This document shows, one piece after another, positions 36,168 through 47,000 of a DNA stretch of 64,000 nt. This DNA comes from Atlantibacter subterraneus. GTDB taxonomy: Bacteria > Pseudomonadota > Gammaproteobacteria > Enterobacterales > Enterobacteriaceae. Under the pieces are notes generated by a model. The model made no database searches and was not told where the DNA came from. It saw nothing but the letters and a program-made list of their open reading frames with translations. The stretch is taken from assembly GCF_007570865.1 (NCBI RefSeq), contig NZ_VLPS01000003.1, forward strand, positions 620,001 through 684,000, written 5' to 3'. Numbering within the stretch: position 1 is the stretch's first letter; the number at the start of each line of letters is the position of its first letter. The position numbers were made by a program, and so were the translations under genes.

Positions 36168-37141
36168 TTGAAAAAATCTGGTCAGGGCAATCGCGCCTGT
36201 GGCTGCTGCTGTTACCGCTCGCCGCGCTTTATGGCCTGGTGAGCACTCTTATCCGGCTAAGCTACCGCTTAGGTTGGCGTAAAGTCTGGCGTGCGCCGGT
36301 CCCGGTAGTAGTAGTGGGGAATCTCACCGCGGGGGGCAACGGTAAAACGCCGGTGGTAGTCTGGCTGGTGGAACAGTTGCAGCAGCGCGGCATCCGGGTT
36401 GGCGTAGTGTCTCGCGGCTACGGCGGAAAAGCGCAACGCTATCCGCTGGTGCTTGATGCCCAAACCTCCAGCGAGCTGGCCGGGGATGAACCGGTTCTCA
36501 TCTACCAGCGTACCGGTGCTGCCGTGGCGGTCTCGCCGGTACGTAGCGAGGCGGTTCAGGCTTTGCTGGAGCAACATCAGCCGCAAATTATCATCACCGA
36601 CGACGGGCTCCAGCATTATGCGCTGGCACGTGACCGGGAGATCGTGGTGGTTGATGGCGTAAGGCGCTTTGGCAATGGCTGGTGGTTACCGGCGGGCCCG
36701 ATGCGTGAACGCGCAAGTCGGCTGCGTGAAGTGGATGCGGTTATCACTAACGGCGGTACGCCGAAATTGGGTGAAATTGCCATGCAACTGGTGCCGTCGC
36801 AGGCCGTTAATTTGCTGACCGGCGAAAAACGCGATGCCGCGTCGTTCAGGGATGTGGTGGCGATGGCGGGAATTGGTCATCCGCCGCGTTTTTTTGCCAC
36901 CCTGGAAAGTTTGGGGGTGACGCCCGTTAAGACGCTGAGCCTGGCGGATCATCAGGCGCTGACCCACGCCCAGGTTTCCGCTTTTGCCCGTCCCGATCAG
37001 ATCTTATTAATGACCGAAAAAGACGCGGTCAAATGCCGTCCATTTGCTCAGGCAAACTGGTGGTATTTACCGGTAGAGGCGCAGCTGGGATCTCCGGCGG
37101 CGGAAAAACTTCTGCTGGATATCCTCTCCCTGGTGCGCTAA
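36164..37141 (+). CDS. lpxK: Tetraacyldisaccharide 4'-kinase
   Basis: LpxK phosphorylates the lipid A disaccharide at the 4' position to give lipid IVA. It is membrane associated through an N-terminal hydrophobic stretch (about 10-30). The P-loop [11 protein letters not shown] is at 52-62, and the following SRGYGGK segment is a family hallmark. It is 325 residues, three shorter than E. coli at the C-terminus. The ATG overlaps the msbA stop. ycaQ starts 29 bases downstream. Confidence 0.98.
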   Translation: MIEKIWSGQSRLWLLLLPLAALYGLVSTLIRLSYRLGWRKVWRAPVPVVVVGNLTAGGNGKTPVVVWLVEQLQQRGIRVGVVSRGYGGKAQRYPLVLDAQTSSELAGDEPVLIYQRTGAAVAVSPVRSEAVQALLEQHQPQIIITDDGLQHYALARDREIVVVDGVRRFGNGWWLPAGPMRERASRLREVDAVITNGGTPKLGEIAMQLVPSQAVNLLTGEKRDAASFRDVVAMAGIGHPPRFFATLESLGVTPVKTLSLADHQALTHAQVSAFARPDQILLMTEKDAVKCRPFAQANWWYLPVEAQLGSPAAEKLLLDILSLVR

Positions 37142-37170
37142 ACACCACCCGGGCAGAACAAGGATGCACC

Positions 37171-38394
37171 ATGGCTGAACCCGTACTCTCGCTACAAACT
37201 GCACGTAATCTTCATCTTGCCGCCCAGGGACTGCTGCGCAAACCGCGCCGTCGCGCCCGTGCTGAAGATATCCTCGCCGCCATTACTCAAATGTCGCTTT
37301 TGCAAATCGACACCATTAACGTGGTGGCGCGTAGCCCGTATTTGGTGCTGTTTAGCCGCCTGGGATCGTACCCGATGCACTGGCTTGACGATGCGCTGGC
37401 GCGAGGCGAACTCATGGAATACTGGGCGCATGAGGCCTGTTTTCTTCCCCGCAGCGACTTTGAACTGGTACGCCACCAAATGCTCCAGCCGGAAAATATG
37501 GGCTGGAAATACCGCGCAGAGTGGATGGCGGAACATGCCGCAGATATCACCGAACTGCTCGACTGGATTGGGCAAAACGGCCCGGTACGCTCGGCCGATT
37601 TTGCGCATCCACGGCCTGGGCAACGCGGCTGGTGGGACTGGAAACCTCACAAACGCCACCTTGAAGGCCTGTTCAGCGCCGGAAAAGTGATGGTGATCGA
37701 ACGCAGAAATTTCCAGCGCGTCTACGATCTCACTACCCGCGTGATGCCGCACTGGGACGATGACAAACACCTTTTGCCGCAGGAGCGCGCTCAGGCCAGA
37801 ATGCTGGAAAATAGCGCTCGCAGCCTGGGGATTTTTAAAAGCGCCTGGCTGGCCGATTATTACCGCCTGAAAAAGGTTTCGCTGACGGAGCATACAGCGC
37901 GCTGGCAGGCCGAAGGGCGGGTGGTGAGCGTGGAGGTCGAGTCGCTGGGGCAAATGTGGCTGCATCAGGATTTGCTGCCGTTACTGGAGTGCGGCAAAAG
38001 CCCGCGCGCCACTCACAGCGCCGTGCTATCGCCTTTCGATCCGGTGGTGTGGGATCGTCGCCGCGCCGAACAACTGTTTAATTTTACCTACCGGCTTGAA
38101 TGCTATACCCCGGCGCAAAAGCGTCAGTATGGCTATTTCACCTTGCCGTTACTGCACTGCGGCCAGCTAGTTGGACGAATGGATGCCAAAATGCATCGTA
38201 AAACCGGCGAGTTGGCGATTATCGCGCTGTATCTGGAAGCCGATGTGGCCGTCACGGCATCTCTGGTAACCGGATTACAGCAGGCTATTACCGATTTTGC
38301 CCTCTGGCAGGGCGCGACGCGCGTCACCTTTGCCAGCCAGCCGTTATCGTTACAGGCAGCCTGGGGCAGCGGCTGGGAAATCCAGCAGCCCTGA
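37171..38394 (+). CDS. ycaQ: YcaQ (AlkX), DNA glycosylase for interstrand crosslinks and alkylated bases
   Basis: YcaQ belongs to the HTH_42 (AlkZ/AlkX) family; the E. coli protein unhooks nitrogen-mustard-type interstrand crosslinks. The catalytic Q-hydrophobic-D motif is at Gln45-Ile46-Asp47 ([10 protein letters not shown]). I start at the ATG at 37171, behind AAGGA, giving 407 residues versus 410; the open frame extends upstream into lpxK but the family N-terminus ([17 protein letters not shown]) begins here. It sits between lpxK and ycaR-kdsB in an otherwise envelope-biogenesis run, which is the conserved enteric order. Confidence 0.94.
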   Translation: MAEPVLSLQTARNLHLAAQGLLRKPRRRARAEDILAAITQMSLLQIDTINVVARSPYLVLFSRLGSYPMHWLDDALARGELMEYWAHEACFLPRSDFELVRHQMLQPENMGWKYRAEWMAEHAADITELLDWIGQNGPVRSADFAHPRPGQRGWWDWKPHKRHLEGLFSAGKVMVIERRNFQRVYDLTTRVMPHWDDDKHLLPQERAQARMLENSARSLGIFKSAWLADYYRLKKVSLTEHTARWQAEGRVVSVEVESLGQMWLHQDLLPLLECGKSPRATHSAVLSPFDPVVWDRRRAEQLFNFTYRLECYTPAQKRQYGYFTLPLLHCGQLVGRMDAKMHRKTGELAIIALYLEADVAVTASLVTGLQQAITDFALWQGATRVTFASQPLSLQAAWGSGWEIQQP

Positions 38395-38441
38395 ATCCGG
38401 GCTGTGGTATTCTGTGGGCATCACATCCATCAGGAGGAAAC

Positions 38442-38624
38442 ATGGATCATCGTTTGCTTGAAATCATTGCTTGCCCGGTTTGCAACGGCAAGTTGTATTA
38501 CAGCCAGGATAAGCAGGAGCTTATCTGTAAAGTGGACAATATGGCCTTCCCGTTTAAAGAGGGCATTCCCGTATTGCTGGAAACCGAAGCCCGAACCCTG
38601 GATCCGGAAGAGAGTTTTTCATGA
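38442..38624 (+). CDS. ycaR: YcaR, Trm112-like small protein
   Basis: YcaR is a 60-residue protein of the Trm112/UPF0434 family; its function in enterics is unknown. The N-terminal C-x2-C (Cys11, Cys14 in ACPVCNG) is present, with one further cysteine (Cys29), so a complete four-cysteine zinc knuckle cannot form within a monomer. AGGAGG lies six bases before the ATG. The stop overlaps the kdsB start (ATGA at 38621), implying coupled translation with CMP-Kdo synthase. Confidence 0.95.
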   Translation: MDHRLLEIIACPVCNGKLYYSQDKQELICKVDNMAFPFKEGIPVLLETEARTLDPEESFS

Positions 38625-39367
38625 GCTTTGTGACCATTATTCCCGCCCGCTATGCTTCAACGCGTCTGCCGGGTAAACCGCTGGTAGACATCAATGGCAA
38701 GCCGATGATTGTGCACGTGCTCGAGCGCGCCCGGGAATCCGGTGCTGACCGCGTAATCGTTGCTACCGATGCAGTCGAAGTTGCCGATGCCGTTCGCGCC
38801 GCAGGCGGCGAAGTGTGTATGACGCGTGTCGATCATGAATCCGGTACCGAACGTCTGGCAGAAGTTGTCGAGAAGATGGGGTTTGCCGATGACACCATTA
38901 TTGTCAACGTGCAGGGCGATGAGCCGATGATCCCACCAGCGATTATCCGTCAGGTAGCGGAAAACCTGGAGAAATGCGATGCCGGGATGGCGACTCTCGC
39001 GGTGCCTGTCCATAGCGCAGAAGAGGCGTTCAATCCTAACGCGGTTAAGGTGGTGATGGATAAAAAGGGTTACGCGCTCTACTTTTCCCGCGCCACCATC
39101 CCCTGGGATCGCGACCGCTTCGCCCAGTCCCGGGATAAAATCGCCAGCCACTTCCTGCGCCATATCGGCATTTATGGCTATCGTGCCGGATTTATTCGCC
39201 GCTACGTGACCTGGGAGCCGAGCGAACTGGAACATATTGAAAAACTGGAGCAGTTGCGCGTGCTCTGGCACGGTGAAAAAATTCACGTCGCGGTGGCGCG
39301 TGAGGTGCCGGGCACCGGCGTCGACACTCCCGCCGATCTCGAACGCGTTCGGGTGGAAATGCGCTAA
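38621..39367 (+). CDS. kdsB: CMP-Kdo synthetase
   Basis: KdsB activates Kdo with CTP for transfer onto lipid IVA, the substrate made by LpxK upstream. The 248 residues match E. coli length. The N-terminal nucleotide-binding motif [16 protein letters not shown] and the [11 protein letters not shown] metal/CMP site are intact. The start overlaps ycaR. A strong terminator follows, closing the ycaI-msbA-lpxK-ycaQ-ycaR-kdsB group. Confidence 0.98.
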   Translation: MSFVTIIPARYASTRLPGKPLVDINGKPMIVHVLERARESGADRVIVATDAVEVADAVRAAGGEVCMTRVDHESGTERLAEVVEKMGFADDTIIVNVQGDEPMIPPAIIRQVAENLEKCDAGMATLAVPVHSAEEAFNPNAVKVVMDKKGYALYFSRATIPWDRDRFAQSRDKIASHFLRHIGIYGYRAGFIRRYVTWEPSELEHIEKLEQLRVLWHGEKIHVAVAREVPGTGVDTPADLERVRVEMR

Positions 39368-39381
39368 ATCAACAATTCTGC

Positions 39382-39407
39382 AAACCGGCCACTGGCCGGT
39401 TTTTTCT
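39382..39407 (+). terminator. Intrinsic terminator of kdsB
   Basis: AAACCGGCC (39382-39390) pairs with GGCCGGTTT (39394-39402) around ACT, followed by TTTTCTTTC. Confidence 0.95.
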
Positions 39408-39494
39408 TTCTGGCAGCTTATTGATCTCGTCTGATGACATCTGCGAAAAGGACGCCCATTATAAAAGCAGTATGGTTATTAAGGGTAAAAGCGA

Positions 39495-40388
39495 ATGGAG
39501 CAACTGCGTGCAGAACTCAGCCATCTGTTGGGTGAAAAATTAAGCCGGGTTGAATGCGTCAGCGAGAAGCCCGATACCGCGCTATGGGCGCTTTATGACA
39601 GTCACGGCAACCCGATGCCGCTGCTGGCCCGCAGCTTCACATCGCCAGGGCTCGCCGGGCAGCTTGCCTGGAAAATCTCCATGCTGGCCCGCTCAGGCAC
39701 CGCACGGATGCCGGTGGTCTACGGCGTAATGACTCATGAAGAGAATCCTGGCCCGGATGTGGTGCTGATGGAGCGGTTACGCGGCGTATCGGTGGAAGCG
39801 CCTGCCCGCACGCCCGAGCGTTGGGAACAGCTCAAAGACCAGATCGTCGAATCCCTGCTGGCCTGGCACCGGGTCGACAGCCGGGGCTGCGTGGGCAATG
39901 TCGACAGCACGCAGGAAAATATCTGGCCCTCGTGGTATCGCCAGCGCGTTGAAGTGCTGTGGAATACGCTGAATCAGTATCCGCGCTGCGGTTTAACCAT
40001 GCAGGATAAGCGGATTCTGTTTCGCACCCGGGAATGCCTCGACTCGCTGTTTTACGGATTCAACGATAACTGCGTCCTGATCCACGGCAATTTCACCTTA
40101 CGCAGCATGTTAAAAGATTCCCGTAGCGACCAGTTGCTGGCGATGGTTAATCCCGGCTTAACGCTCTGGGCACCGCGCGAATATGAACTGTTCCGCCTGT
40201 GCGATACCGGCCAGGCGGAAAGCCTGCTGTGGCACTATCTGCAGCGCGCGCCGGTTGCGGAAGCTTTCCTGTCACGGCGCTGGCTGTATGTATTGTGGGA
40301 CGAAGTAGCCCAGTTGCTGCAAACCGGGCGCATGAACCGCAATAATTTCGACCTGGCGTCTAAATCACTGATCCCCTGGATCGCCTGA
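39495..40388 (+). CDS. ycbJ: YcbJ, kinase-like protein of unknown function
   Basis: This 297-residue protein matches E. coli YcbJ. It resembles the aminoglycoside phosphotransferase/protein-kinase-like fold: a VLMERLRGVSVE hinge-like segment near residue 93 and LIHGNFTLRSML near 200 in place of the usual HGD/HxDxxxxN catalytic loop (an Asn replaces the catalytic Asp), so activity is doubtful. The ATG has AAGGG nine bases upstream. Its 3' end overlaps elyC on the other strand by 24 bases with no terminator between them. Confidence 0.92.
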   Translation: MEQLRAELSHLLGEKLSRVECVSEKPDTALWALYDSHGNPMPLLARSFTSPGLAGQLAWKISMLARSGTARMPVVYGVMTHEENPGPDVVLMERLRGVSVEAPARTPERWEQLKDQIVESLLAWHRVDSRGCVGNVDSTQENIWPSWYRQRVEVLWNTLNQYPRCGLTMQDKRILFRTRECLDSLFYGFNDNCVLIHGNFTLRSMLKDSRSDQLLAMVNPGLTLWAPREYELFRLCDTGQAESLLWHYLQRAPVAEAFLSRRWLYVLWDEVAQLLQTGRMNRNNFDLASKSLIPWIA

Positions 40389-41144
40389 TACGCCTTTCAG
40401 CCACTGCCAGACCCGCCCAAGGGTTTCATAACTGGCCCGATCGCTGTGCATTAACCAGAGCGGAGAGGGAATTGCTCTCTCCCACGGGTTGAGCGGGGAG
40501 GTTATCGCGATTTGGTTGGCTGGCGCGGGGAGCGGCTTCAGCCCCTGACGCTGGAAAAAGATCATCGCCCGGGGCAGATGCGAGGCGGACGTCACCAGCA
40601 AAAACGGCGTATCGCCAATCATTTTCGCCACGGCTGCCGCTTCTTCTTCGGTATCTTTCGGCGTATCTAGCGTGACGATGGCGTCGCGCGGCACACCTAA
40701 ACTTTCCGCTACCCGCGCCCCCACTTCTGCGGTGCTTACCGGATTGCCGATCGCTCTGGCCCCGGTAAAGATCAGTTTTGACCCCGGATTGGCCTGCCAC
40801 AGGCGAATGCCTTCCGTCACTCTCGGCAGGCTGTTATTAATCAGATTAGAGCTTGGCGCCCATTGCGGGTTCCAGGTATACCCGCCACCTAAGATCACGA
40901 TATATTGCGCCTTCGGCTCGCCTTGCCAGGTGGGATAGCGATCCTCGATAGGTTTTAACAGACCATCGGCGACGGGTTGCAGGCTGAGCAGCAGCAGTGC
41001 AAGCCAGCCTGCGGTCAACAGCGTTTTCGCCGTTCTCTGCCAGCGGGTAAACCACAGCAGCAAAATCGCCACACCAATGACGATCAGCAGGAACGGCAGG
41101 GGCAGTAACAGACCGCCGATCATTTTTTTCAGGAAAAAGAGCAT
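40365..41144 (-). CDS. elyC: ElyC, envelope biogenesis factor (DUF218/YdcF-like)
   Basis: ElyC (YcbC) supports peptidoglycan synthesis at low temperature, apparently through undecaprenyl-phosphate metabolism. The 259 residues equal E. coli. Two N-terminal membrane segments (about 10-30 and 38-58) precede a DUF218 domain starting YIVILGGGYTWNPQW; conserved pieces include STAEVGARVAESLGVP and VTSASHLPRA. It is convergent with ycbJ, overlapping it by 24 bases, and divergent from cmoM with 133 bases between. Confidence 0.95.
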   Translation of the reverse strand: MLFFLKKMIGGLLLPLPFLLIVIGVAILLLWFTRWQRTAKTLLTAGWLALLLLSLQPVADGLLKPIEDRYPTWQGEPKAQYIVILGGGYTWNPQWAPSSNLINNSLPRVTEGIRLWQANPGSKLIFTGARAIGNPVSTAEVGARVAESLGVPRDAIVTLDTPKDTEEEAAAVAKMIGDTPFLLVTSASHLPRAMIFFQRQGLKPLPAPANQIAITSPLNPWERAIPSPLWLMHSDRASYETLGRVWQWLKGVSGDPGDQ

Positions 41145-41277
41145 AAAACCGGGTCCTTTTTAACCATATAACGGGCGCAAAGCGCGGATCTTACACCTGA
41201 TGGGTTCCTTATCCCTGCGGCTATGCCAAAATAGCGCCTTTGCCCAGATGCTTTCTTTATAAGGTGGAGTTGTATCC

Positions 41278-42057
41278 ATGCAGGATCGCAATTTTGATGA
41301 TATTGCCGAAAAGTTTGCGCGCAACATTTATGGGACAACGAAAGGTCAGTTGCGCCAGGCCATTCTCTGGCAGGATCTCGATCAACTGCTGGATGCATTA
41401 CCGCAGCGGCCATTACGAGTACTGGATGCTGGCGGCGGAGAGGGGCAAACCGCCATCCGCATGGCGCAGCGCGGGCATCAGGTTACGCTCTGCGATCTCT
41501 CATCAGAAATGTTGACGCGGGCGCAGCTGGCGAGCCAGCAAAATGCGGTGAGCGACACGATGCGCTTTATTCACTGCGCCGCCCAGGATGTAGGGCAACA
41601 TTTAGAAAGCCCGGTTGATCTGATATTGTTTCACGCGGTGCTGGAATGGGTCAGCGATCCGCAGGCCGTTCTTAAAGCGTTATGGGAAGTGCTGGCCCCC
41701 GGCGGGGCGCTTTCCCTGATGTTTTACAATGCAAACGGTTTGCTGATGCATAATATGGTGGCCGGAAATTTCGCTTATGTGCAGCAAGGCATGCCGAAGC
41801 GCAAAAGACGTACCCTGTCGCCGGATCATCCGCGCAACCCTGACGATGTGTATCGCTGGCTAGAACAAATCGGCTGGACTATTACCGGTAAAACCGGCGT
41901 GCGGGTGTTTCATGATTATCTGCGCGAAAAGCATCGCCAGCGCGACGAATTCGACGTGCTGTTAGAACTGGAAACACGCTATTGCCGGCAGGAGCCGTAT
42001 ATCAGTCTGGGGCGTTATATACATGTCACCGCACGCAAGCCGGAGAACCAAGGATAA
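41278..42057 (+). CDS. cmoM: CmoM (SmtA), tRNA 5-carboxymethoxyuridine methyltransferase
   Basis: CmoM methylates cmo5U34 to mcmo5U in certain tRNAs, using S-adenosylmethionine. The SAM-binding motif DAGGGEG is at residues 50-56, and the class I methyltransferase fold continues with LFHAVLEWV and a C-terminal tRNA-contact region. The product is 259 residues, two fewer than E. coli. AGGTGGAG lies upstream of the ATG. mukF starts three bases after its stop, so this tRNA enzyme heads the mukFEB operon, as in E. coli. Confidence 0.97.
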   Translation: MQDRNFDDIAEKFARNIYGTTKGQLRQAILWQDLDQLLDALPQRPLRVLDAGGGEGQTAIRMAQRGHQVTLCDLSSEMLTRAQLASQQNAVSDTMRFIHCAAQDVGQHLESPVDLILFHAVLEWVSDPQAVLKALWEVLAPGGALSLMFYNANGLLMHNMVAGNFAYVQQGMPKRKRRTLSPDHPRNPDDVYRWLEQIGWTITGKTGVRVFHDYLREKHRQRDEFDVLLELETRYCRQEPYISLGRYIHVTARKPENQG

Positions 42058-42060
42058 ACT

Positions 42061-43383
42061 ATGAGTGATTTTTCCCAGACAGTCCCCGAACTGGTTGCCT
42101 GGGCCAGGAAAAATGATTTTTCCATCCAGCTTCCGGTAGACAGGCTGGCTTTTTTGCTGGCTATCGCCACGCTAAACGGCGAGCGCATGGACGGCGAAAT
42201 GAGCGAGGGCGAACTGGTGGATGCGTTCCGTCACGTCAGCGAGGCGTTTGAGCAGACCCACGAAACGGTAACCCAGCGCGCCAACAACGCCATCAACGAC
42301 ATGGTGCGTCAGCGCCTGCTCAACCGCTTTACCAGCGAGATCAATGAAGGCAATGCCATCTATCGCTTAACGCCGTTGGGCATCGGCATTACCGACTATT
42401 ACATTCGCCAGCGAGAATTTTCCACGCTGCGCCTCTCGATGCAGCTTTCCATCGTGGCGGGCGAATTGAAACGCGCCGCCGATGCCGCCGGCGAGGGCGG
42501 GGACGAATTCCACTGGCATCGCAACGTTTATGCGCCGCTGAAATATTCGGTGGCAGAGATTTTCGACAGCATCGATCTGACCCAGCGCATCATGGACGAA
42601 CAGCAGCAACTGGTGAAAGACGATATCGCGCAACTGCTGAATAAAGACTGGCGCGCAGCCATTTCAAGCTGTGAACTTTTGCTGTCAGAAACCTCAGGCA
42701 CGCTGCGTGAACTGCAGGATACGCTTGAAGCCGCGGGCGACAAGCTACAGGCCAATTTGCTGCTGATCCAGGACGCGATCCTCGATAAACACGATCTGCA
42801 CTTTATTGATCGGCTGGTGATCGACCTGCAAAGCAAGCTGGACCGCATTATCAGCTGGGGCCAGCAGGCCATTGACCTGTGGATCGGCTATGACCGCCAC
42901 GTGCATAAATTCATCCGTACTGCGATCGATATGGATAAAAACCGCGTCTTCGCCCAGCGTCTGCGCCAGTCGGTGCAGAGCTATTTTGACGCGCCCTGGG
43001 CGCTGACCTATGCCAACGCCGATCGCCTGCTGGATATGCGCGACGAAGAGATGACGCTGCGCGATGAAGAGGTCACCGGCGAGCTGCCAGCGGATCTGGA
43101 ATACGAAGAGTTTAACGAGATCCGCGAACAGCTGGCAGCGCTGATCGAAGGCCAACTGGCAGGCTTCAAAAACAGACAACAACCACTAGACCTGGGGCTG
43201 GTGATGCGTGAGTATCTCGCGCAATATCCGCGTGCCCGGCATTTCGATGTGGCGCGGATTGTGGTTGACCAGGCCGTGCGCCTCGGTATCGCTGAAGCAG
43301 ATTTCTCTGGGTTGCCGGCAAAATGGCAGCCCATTAATGATTACGGAGCCAAGGTACAGGCACATGTCATTGACAAATATTGA
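42061..43383 (+). CDS. mukF: MukF, kleisin subunit of MukBEF condensin
   Basis: MukF bridges MukB head domains and binds MukE. It has 440 residues as in E. coli: an N-terminal winged-helix dimerisation domain (about 1-120), a helical middle (about 120-290) and a C-terminal winged helix that caps the MukB head. The ribosome site is GAACCAAGGATAAACT. Its end overlaps mukE by 20 bases. Confidence 0.98.
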   Translation: MSDFSQTVPELVAWARKNDFSIQLPVDRLAFLLAIATLNGERMDGEMSEGELVDAFRHVSEAFEQTHETVTQRANNAINDMVRQRLLNRFTSEINEGNAIYRLTPLGIGITDYYIRQREFSTLRLSMQLSIVAGELKRAADAAGEGGDEFHWHRNVYAPLKYSVAEIFDSIDLTQRIMDEQQQLVKDDIAQLLNKDWRAAISSCELLLSETSGTLRELQDTLEAAGDKLQANLLLIQDAILDKHDLHFIDRLVIDLQSKLDRIISWGQQAIDLWIGYDRHVHKFIRTAIDMDKNRVFAQRLRQSVQSYFDAPWALTYANADRLLDMRDEEMTLRDEEVTGELPADLEYEEFNEIREQLAALIEGQLAGFKNRQQPLDLGLVMREYLAQYPRARHFDVARIVVDQAVRLGIAEADFSGLPAKWQPINDYGAKVQAHVIDKY

Positions 43384-44074
43384 AAAATTTATGCCGGTTA
43401 AACTGGCCCAGGCGCTGGCGAACCCGCTATTCCCCGCGCTGGATAGCCAGTTGCGCTCAGGGCGCCACATCGGGCTTGATGAACTGGATAACCACGCCTT
43501 TTTGATGGATTTCCAGCCCGAGCTGGAAGAGTTTTACACCCGCTATAACGTCGAGTTGATCCGCGCGCCGGAAGGCTTTTTCTACCTGCGCCCGCGCTCA
43601 ACTACGCTGATCCCGCGTTCGGTGTTGTCCGAGCTGGACATGATGGTGGGCAAAATCCTCTGCTACCTGTATCTCAGCCCGGAGCGCCTGGCGAACGAAG
43701 GCATTTTTACCCAGCAGGAACTGTATGACGAACTGCTGACCCTGGCGGACGAAAGCAAACTGCTCAAACTGGTCAACAACCGTTCCACCGGTTCGGATCT
43801 TGATAAACAGAAACTTCAGGAAAAAGTGCGTTCCTCGTTAAACCGCCTGCGCCGCCTGGGCATGGTGTGGTTTATGGGGCATGACAGCAGCAAATTCCGC
43901 ATCACGGAGTCGGTATTCCGCTTTGGTGCCGATGTGCGCGCCGGCGACGACGCCCGCGAAGCGCAGCTGCGCATGATCCGCGACGGCGAAGCGATGCCGG
44001 TGGAAAACCACCTGCAACTCAATGACGAGCCTGAAGACGCGCAACCGGATAATGCGGAGGAAGACAATGATTGA
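43364..44074 (+). CDS. mukE: MukE, KITE subunit of MukBEF condensin
   Basis: MukE is a tandem winged-helix protein that dimerises on MukF. I place the start at the ATG at 43364 ([13 protein letters not shown]), inside the mukF 3' end, giving 236 residues; the longer frame to 43208 lies wholly within mukF and is not family sequence. The C-terminal acidic tail ([16 protein letters not shown]) differs in detail from E. coli. The stop overlaps the mukB start by eight bases. Confidence 0.98.
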   Translation: MSLTNIEKFMPVKLAQALANPLFPALDSQLRSGRHIGLDELDNHAFLMDFQPELEEFYTRYNVELIRAPEGFFYLRPRSTTLIPRSVLSELDMMVGKILCYLYLSPERLANEGIFTQQELYDELLTLADESKLLKLVNNRSTGSDLDKQKLQEKVRSSLNRLRRLGMVWFMGHDSSKFRITESVFRFGADVRAGDDAREAQLRMIRDGEAMPVENHLQLNDEPEDAQPDNAEEDND

Positions 44075-47000
44075 ACGCGGTAAATTTCGCTCGCTAACGC
44101 TGGTTAACTGGAACGGCTTTTTTGCCCGGACTTTCGATCTGGATGAGCTGGTTACCACGCTGTCCGGGGGTAACGGGGCAGGGAAATCCACCACCATGGC
44201 GGCCTTCGTCACAGCGTTGATCCCGGATTTGACGCTGCTGCACTTCCGTAACACCACCGAAGCGGGGGCCACCAGCGGCTCGCGCGATAAGGGCCTGCAC
44301 GGCAAACTGAAAGCGGGTGTCTGCTATTCGGTGCTGGACGTAGTGAACTCGCGCCATCAGCGCGTGGTGGTTGGGGTGCGTTTGCAGCAGATCGCCGGTC
44401 GCGACCGCAAGGTAGATATCAAACCTTTCGCGATCCAGGGGCTGCCGACGTCTGTCCAGCCGACCCAACTGCTGACCGAAACCCTGAACGAGCGCCAGGC
44501 GCGGGTGTTAACCCTTCAGGAACTGAAAGACAAAATCGAGCAAATCGAAGGGGTGCAATTTAAAGCCTTTAACTCGATTACCGATTACCACTCCCTGATG
44601 TTCGATCTGGGGATTGTGGCGCGCCGTCTGCGCTCCGCCTCAGACCGCAGCAAATATTACCGCCTGATTGAAGCCTCGCTGTACGGCGGGATTTCCAGCG
44701 CCATCACCCGCTCCCTGCGCGATTACCTGCTGCCGGAAAACAGCGGCGTGCGCAAAGCGTTTCAGGATATGGAAGCGGCATTGCGTGAAAACCGCATGAC
44801 GCTGGAAGCGATTCGCGTTACCCAGTCGGACCGCGATCTGTTCAAACACCTGATTTCCGAAGCCACCGATTACGTGGCGGCGGACTATATGCGCCATGCC
44901 AACGAGCGGCGTATCCACCTCGACAAAGCCATTGAATACCGTCGCGATCTGTTCACCAGCCGCCAGCAGCTGGCCGCCGAGCAGTACAAGCACGTAGATA
45001 TGGCGCGGGAGCTTGCCGAGCATGCCGGGGCGGAAGGGGATCTGGAGACCGACTATCAGGCCGCCAGCGATCACCTGAACCTGGTGCAAACCGCACTGCG
45101 CCAGCAGGAAAAAATCGAGCGCTATGACGCCGACTTAGAAGAGCTGCAGGTGCGACTGGAAGAGCAAAACGAAGTCGTGGCCGAGGCGGCGGAACAGCAG
45201 GAAGAGAACGAAGCCCGCGCTGAAGCCGCTGAACTGGAAGTGGACGAGCTGAAAAACCAACTGGCGGACTACCAGCAGGCGCTGGACGTTCAGCAGACCC
45301 GTGCGATCCAGTATCAGCAGGCGTTAACAGCGCTGGAGCGCGCCCGCGAGCTGTGCCATTTGCCGGATCTTTCCCCGGAATCTGCCGAAGAGTGGCTGGA
45401 AACCTTCCAGGCGAAAGAGGAGGAGGCCACCAGCCGCCTGCTCAACCTTGAACAAAAAATGAGCGTCGCCCAGGCGGCGCACAGCCAGTTTGAACAGGCG
45501 TTCCAGCTGGTCTGCGCTATTAACGGCCCGGTGGCGCGTGATGAAGCCTGGGACGTAGCGCGCGATTTGTTGCGCGATGCCTCGACCCAACGCCACCTTG
45601 CCGCGCAGGTCACTCCGCTGCGTTCCCGTTTGACTGAACTGGAACAGCGCCTGCGCGAGCAGCAGGACGCCGAGCGCCTGCTCTCTGACTTCTGCAAACG
45701 CCAGGGTAAACGCTACTCGGCGGAACAGCTCGAAGCGCTGCATCAGGAGCTGGAAGCGCGTATCGCCGCGCTGTCTGACACCGTGGCGCAGGCCGGGGAA
45801 CAGCGAATGACGCTGCGCCAGGAGCTGGAGCAGCTGCAAAGCCGCATCAAAACTCTGACCCAGCGCGCACCGATCTGGCTGGCGGCGCAAAACAGCCTCA
45901 ACCAGATTATCGAGCAGTGCGGCGAGAGTTTTGAATCCAGCCAGCAGGTGACCGAATACCTGCAACAGCTGCTGGAGCGCGAGCGCGAGGCGGTCGTTGA
46001 GCGTGATGAAGTCGGTGCGCGCAAGCGGACGGTGGATGAAGAAATTGAACGCCTTAGCCAGCCGGGCGGTGCGGAAGACGCGCGTCTCAACGCGCTTGCC
46101 GAGCGTTTCGGCGGTGTGTTGCTGTCGGAAATTTATGACGACGTCAGCCTCGAAGACGCGCCCTACTTCTCGGCGCTGTACGGCCCGTCGCGCCACGCAA
46201 TCGTGGTGCCGGATCTGTCGCTGGTCCGCGAGCAACTGGAAGGGCTGGAAGATACCCCGGAAGATCTGTATCTGATTGAAGGGGACCCGCAGTCCTTCGA
46301 TGACAGCGTGTTCAGCACCGAAGAGCTGGAAAAAGCGGTAGTGGTGAAAATCGCCGATCGCCAGTGGCGCTACTCGCGCTTCCCGACGCTGCCGCTGTTT
46401 GGCCGTGCAGCCCGTGAAAACCGTATTGAAAGCCTGCATCAGGAGCGTGAAACGCTGTCCGAACGCTTCGCGACCCTGTCGTTTGACGTGCAGAAAACCC
46501 AGCGTTTACACCAGGCGTTTAGCCGCTTTATCGGCAGCCACCTGGCGGTGGCGTTCGAATCTGACCCGGAAGCAGAAATCCGCCAGCTCAACACCCGTCG
46601 TAACGAACTGGAGCGGGCGTTAAGCACCCATGAAAACGACAACCAGCAGCAGCGCGCCCAGTTCGATCAGGCCAAAGAGGGCGTGGCCCAGCTTAACCGG
46701 CTGCTGCCGCGCCTGGCGCTGCTGGAAGATGAGACGCTGTCCGACCGCGTGGACGAAATCCGCGAGCGGCTGGACGAAGCCCAGGAAGCGGCGCATTTCA
46801 TCAACCAGTTTGGCAACCAGCTGGCGAAGCTGGAACCGATGGTGTCGGTACTGCAAAGCGATCCGGAACAGTACGACCAGCTGAAAGAAGATTACGCGTA
46901 TGCGCAACAGCAGCAGCGCGATTCGCGCCAGCAGGCGTTTGCCCTGACGGAAGTGGTATCGCGCCGCGCGCACTTCAGTTACTCCGACTCCGCCGATATG

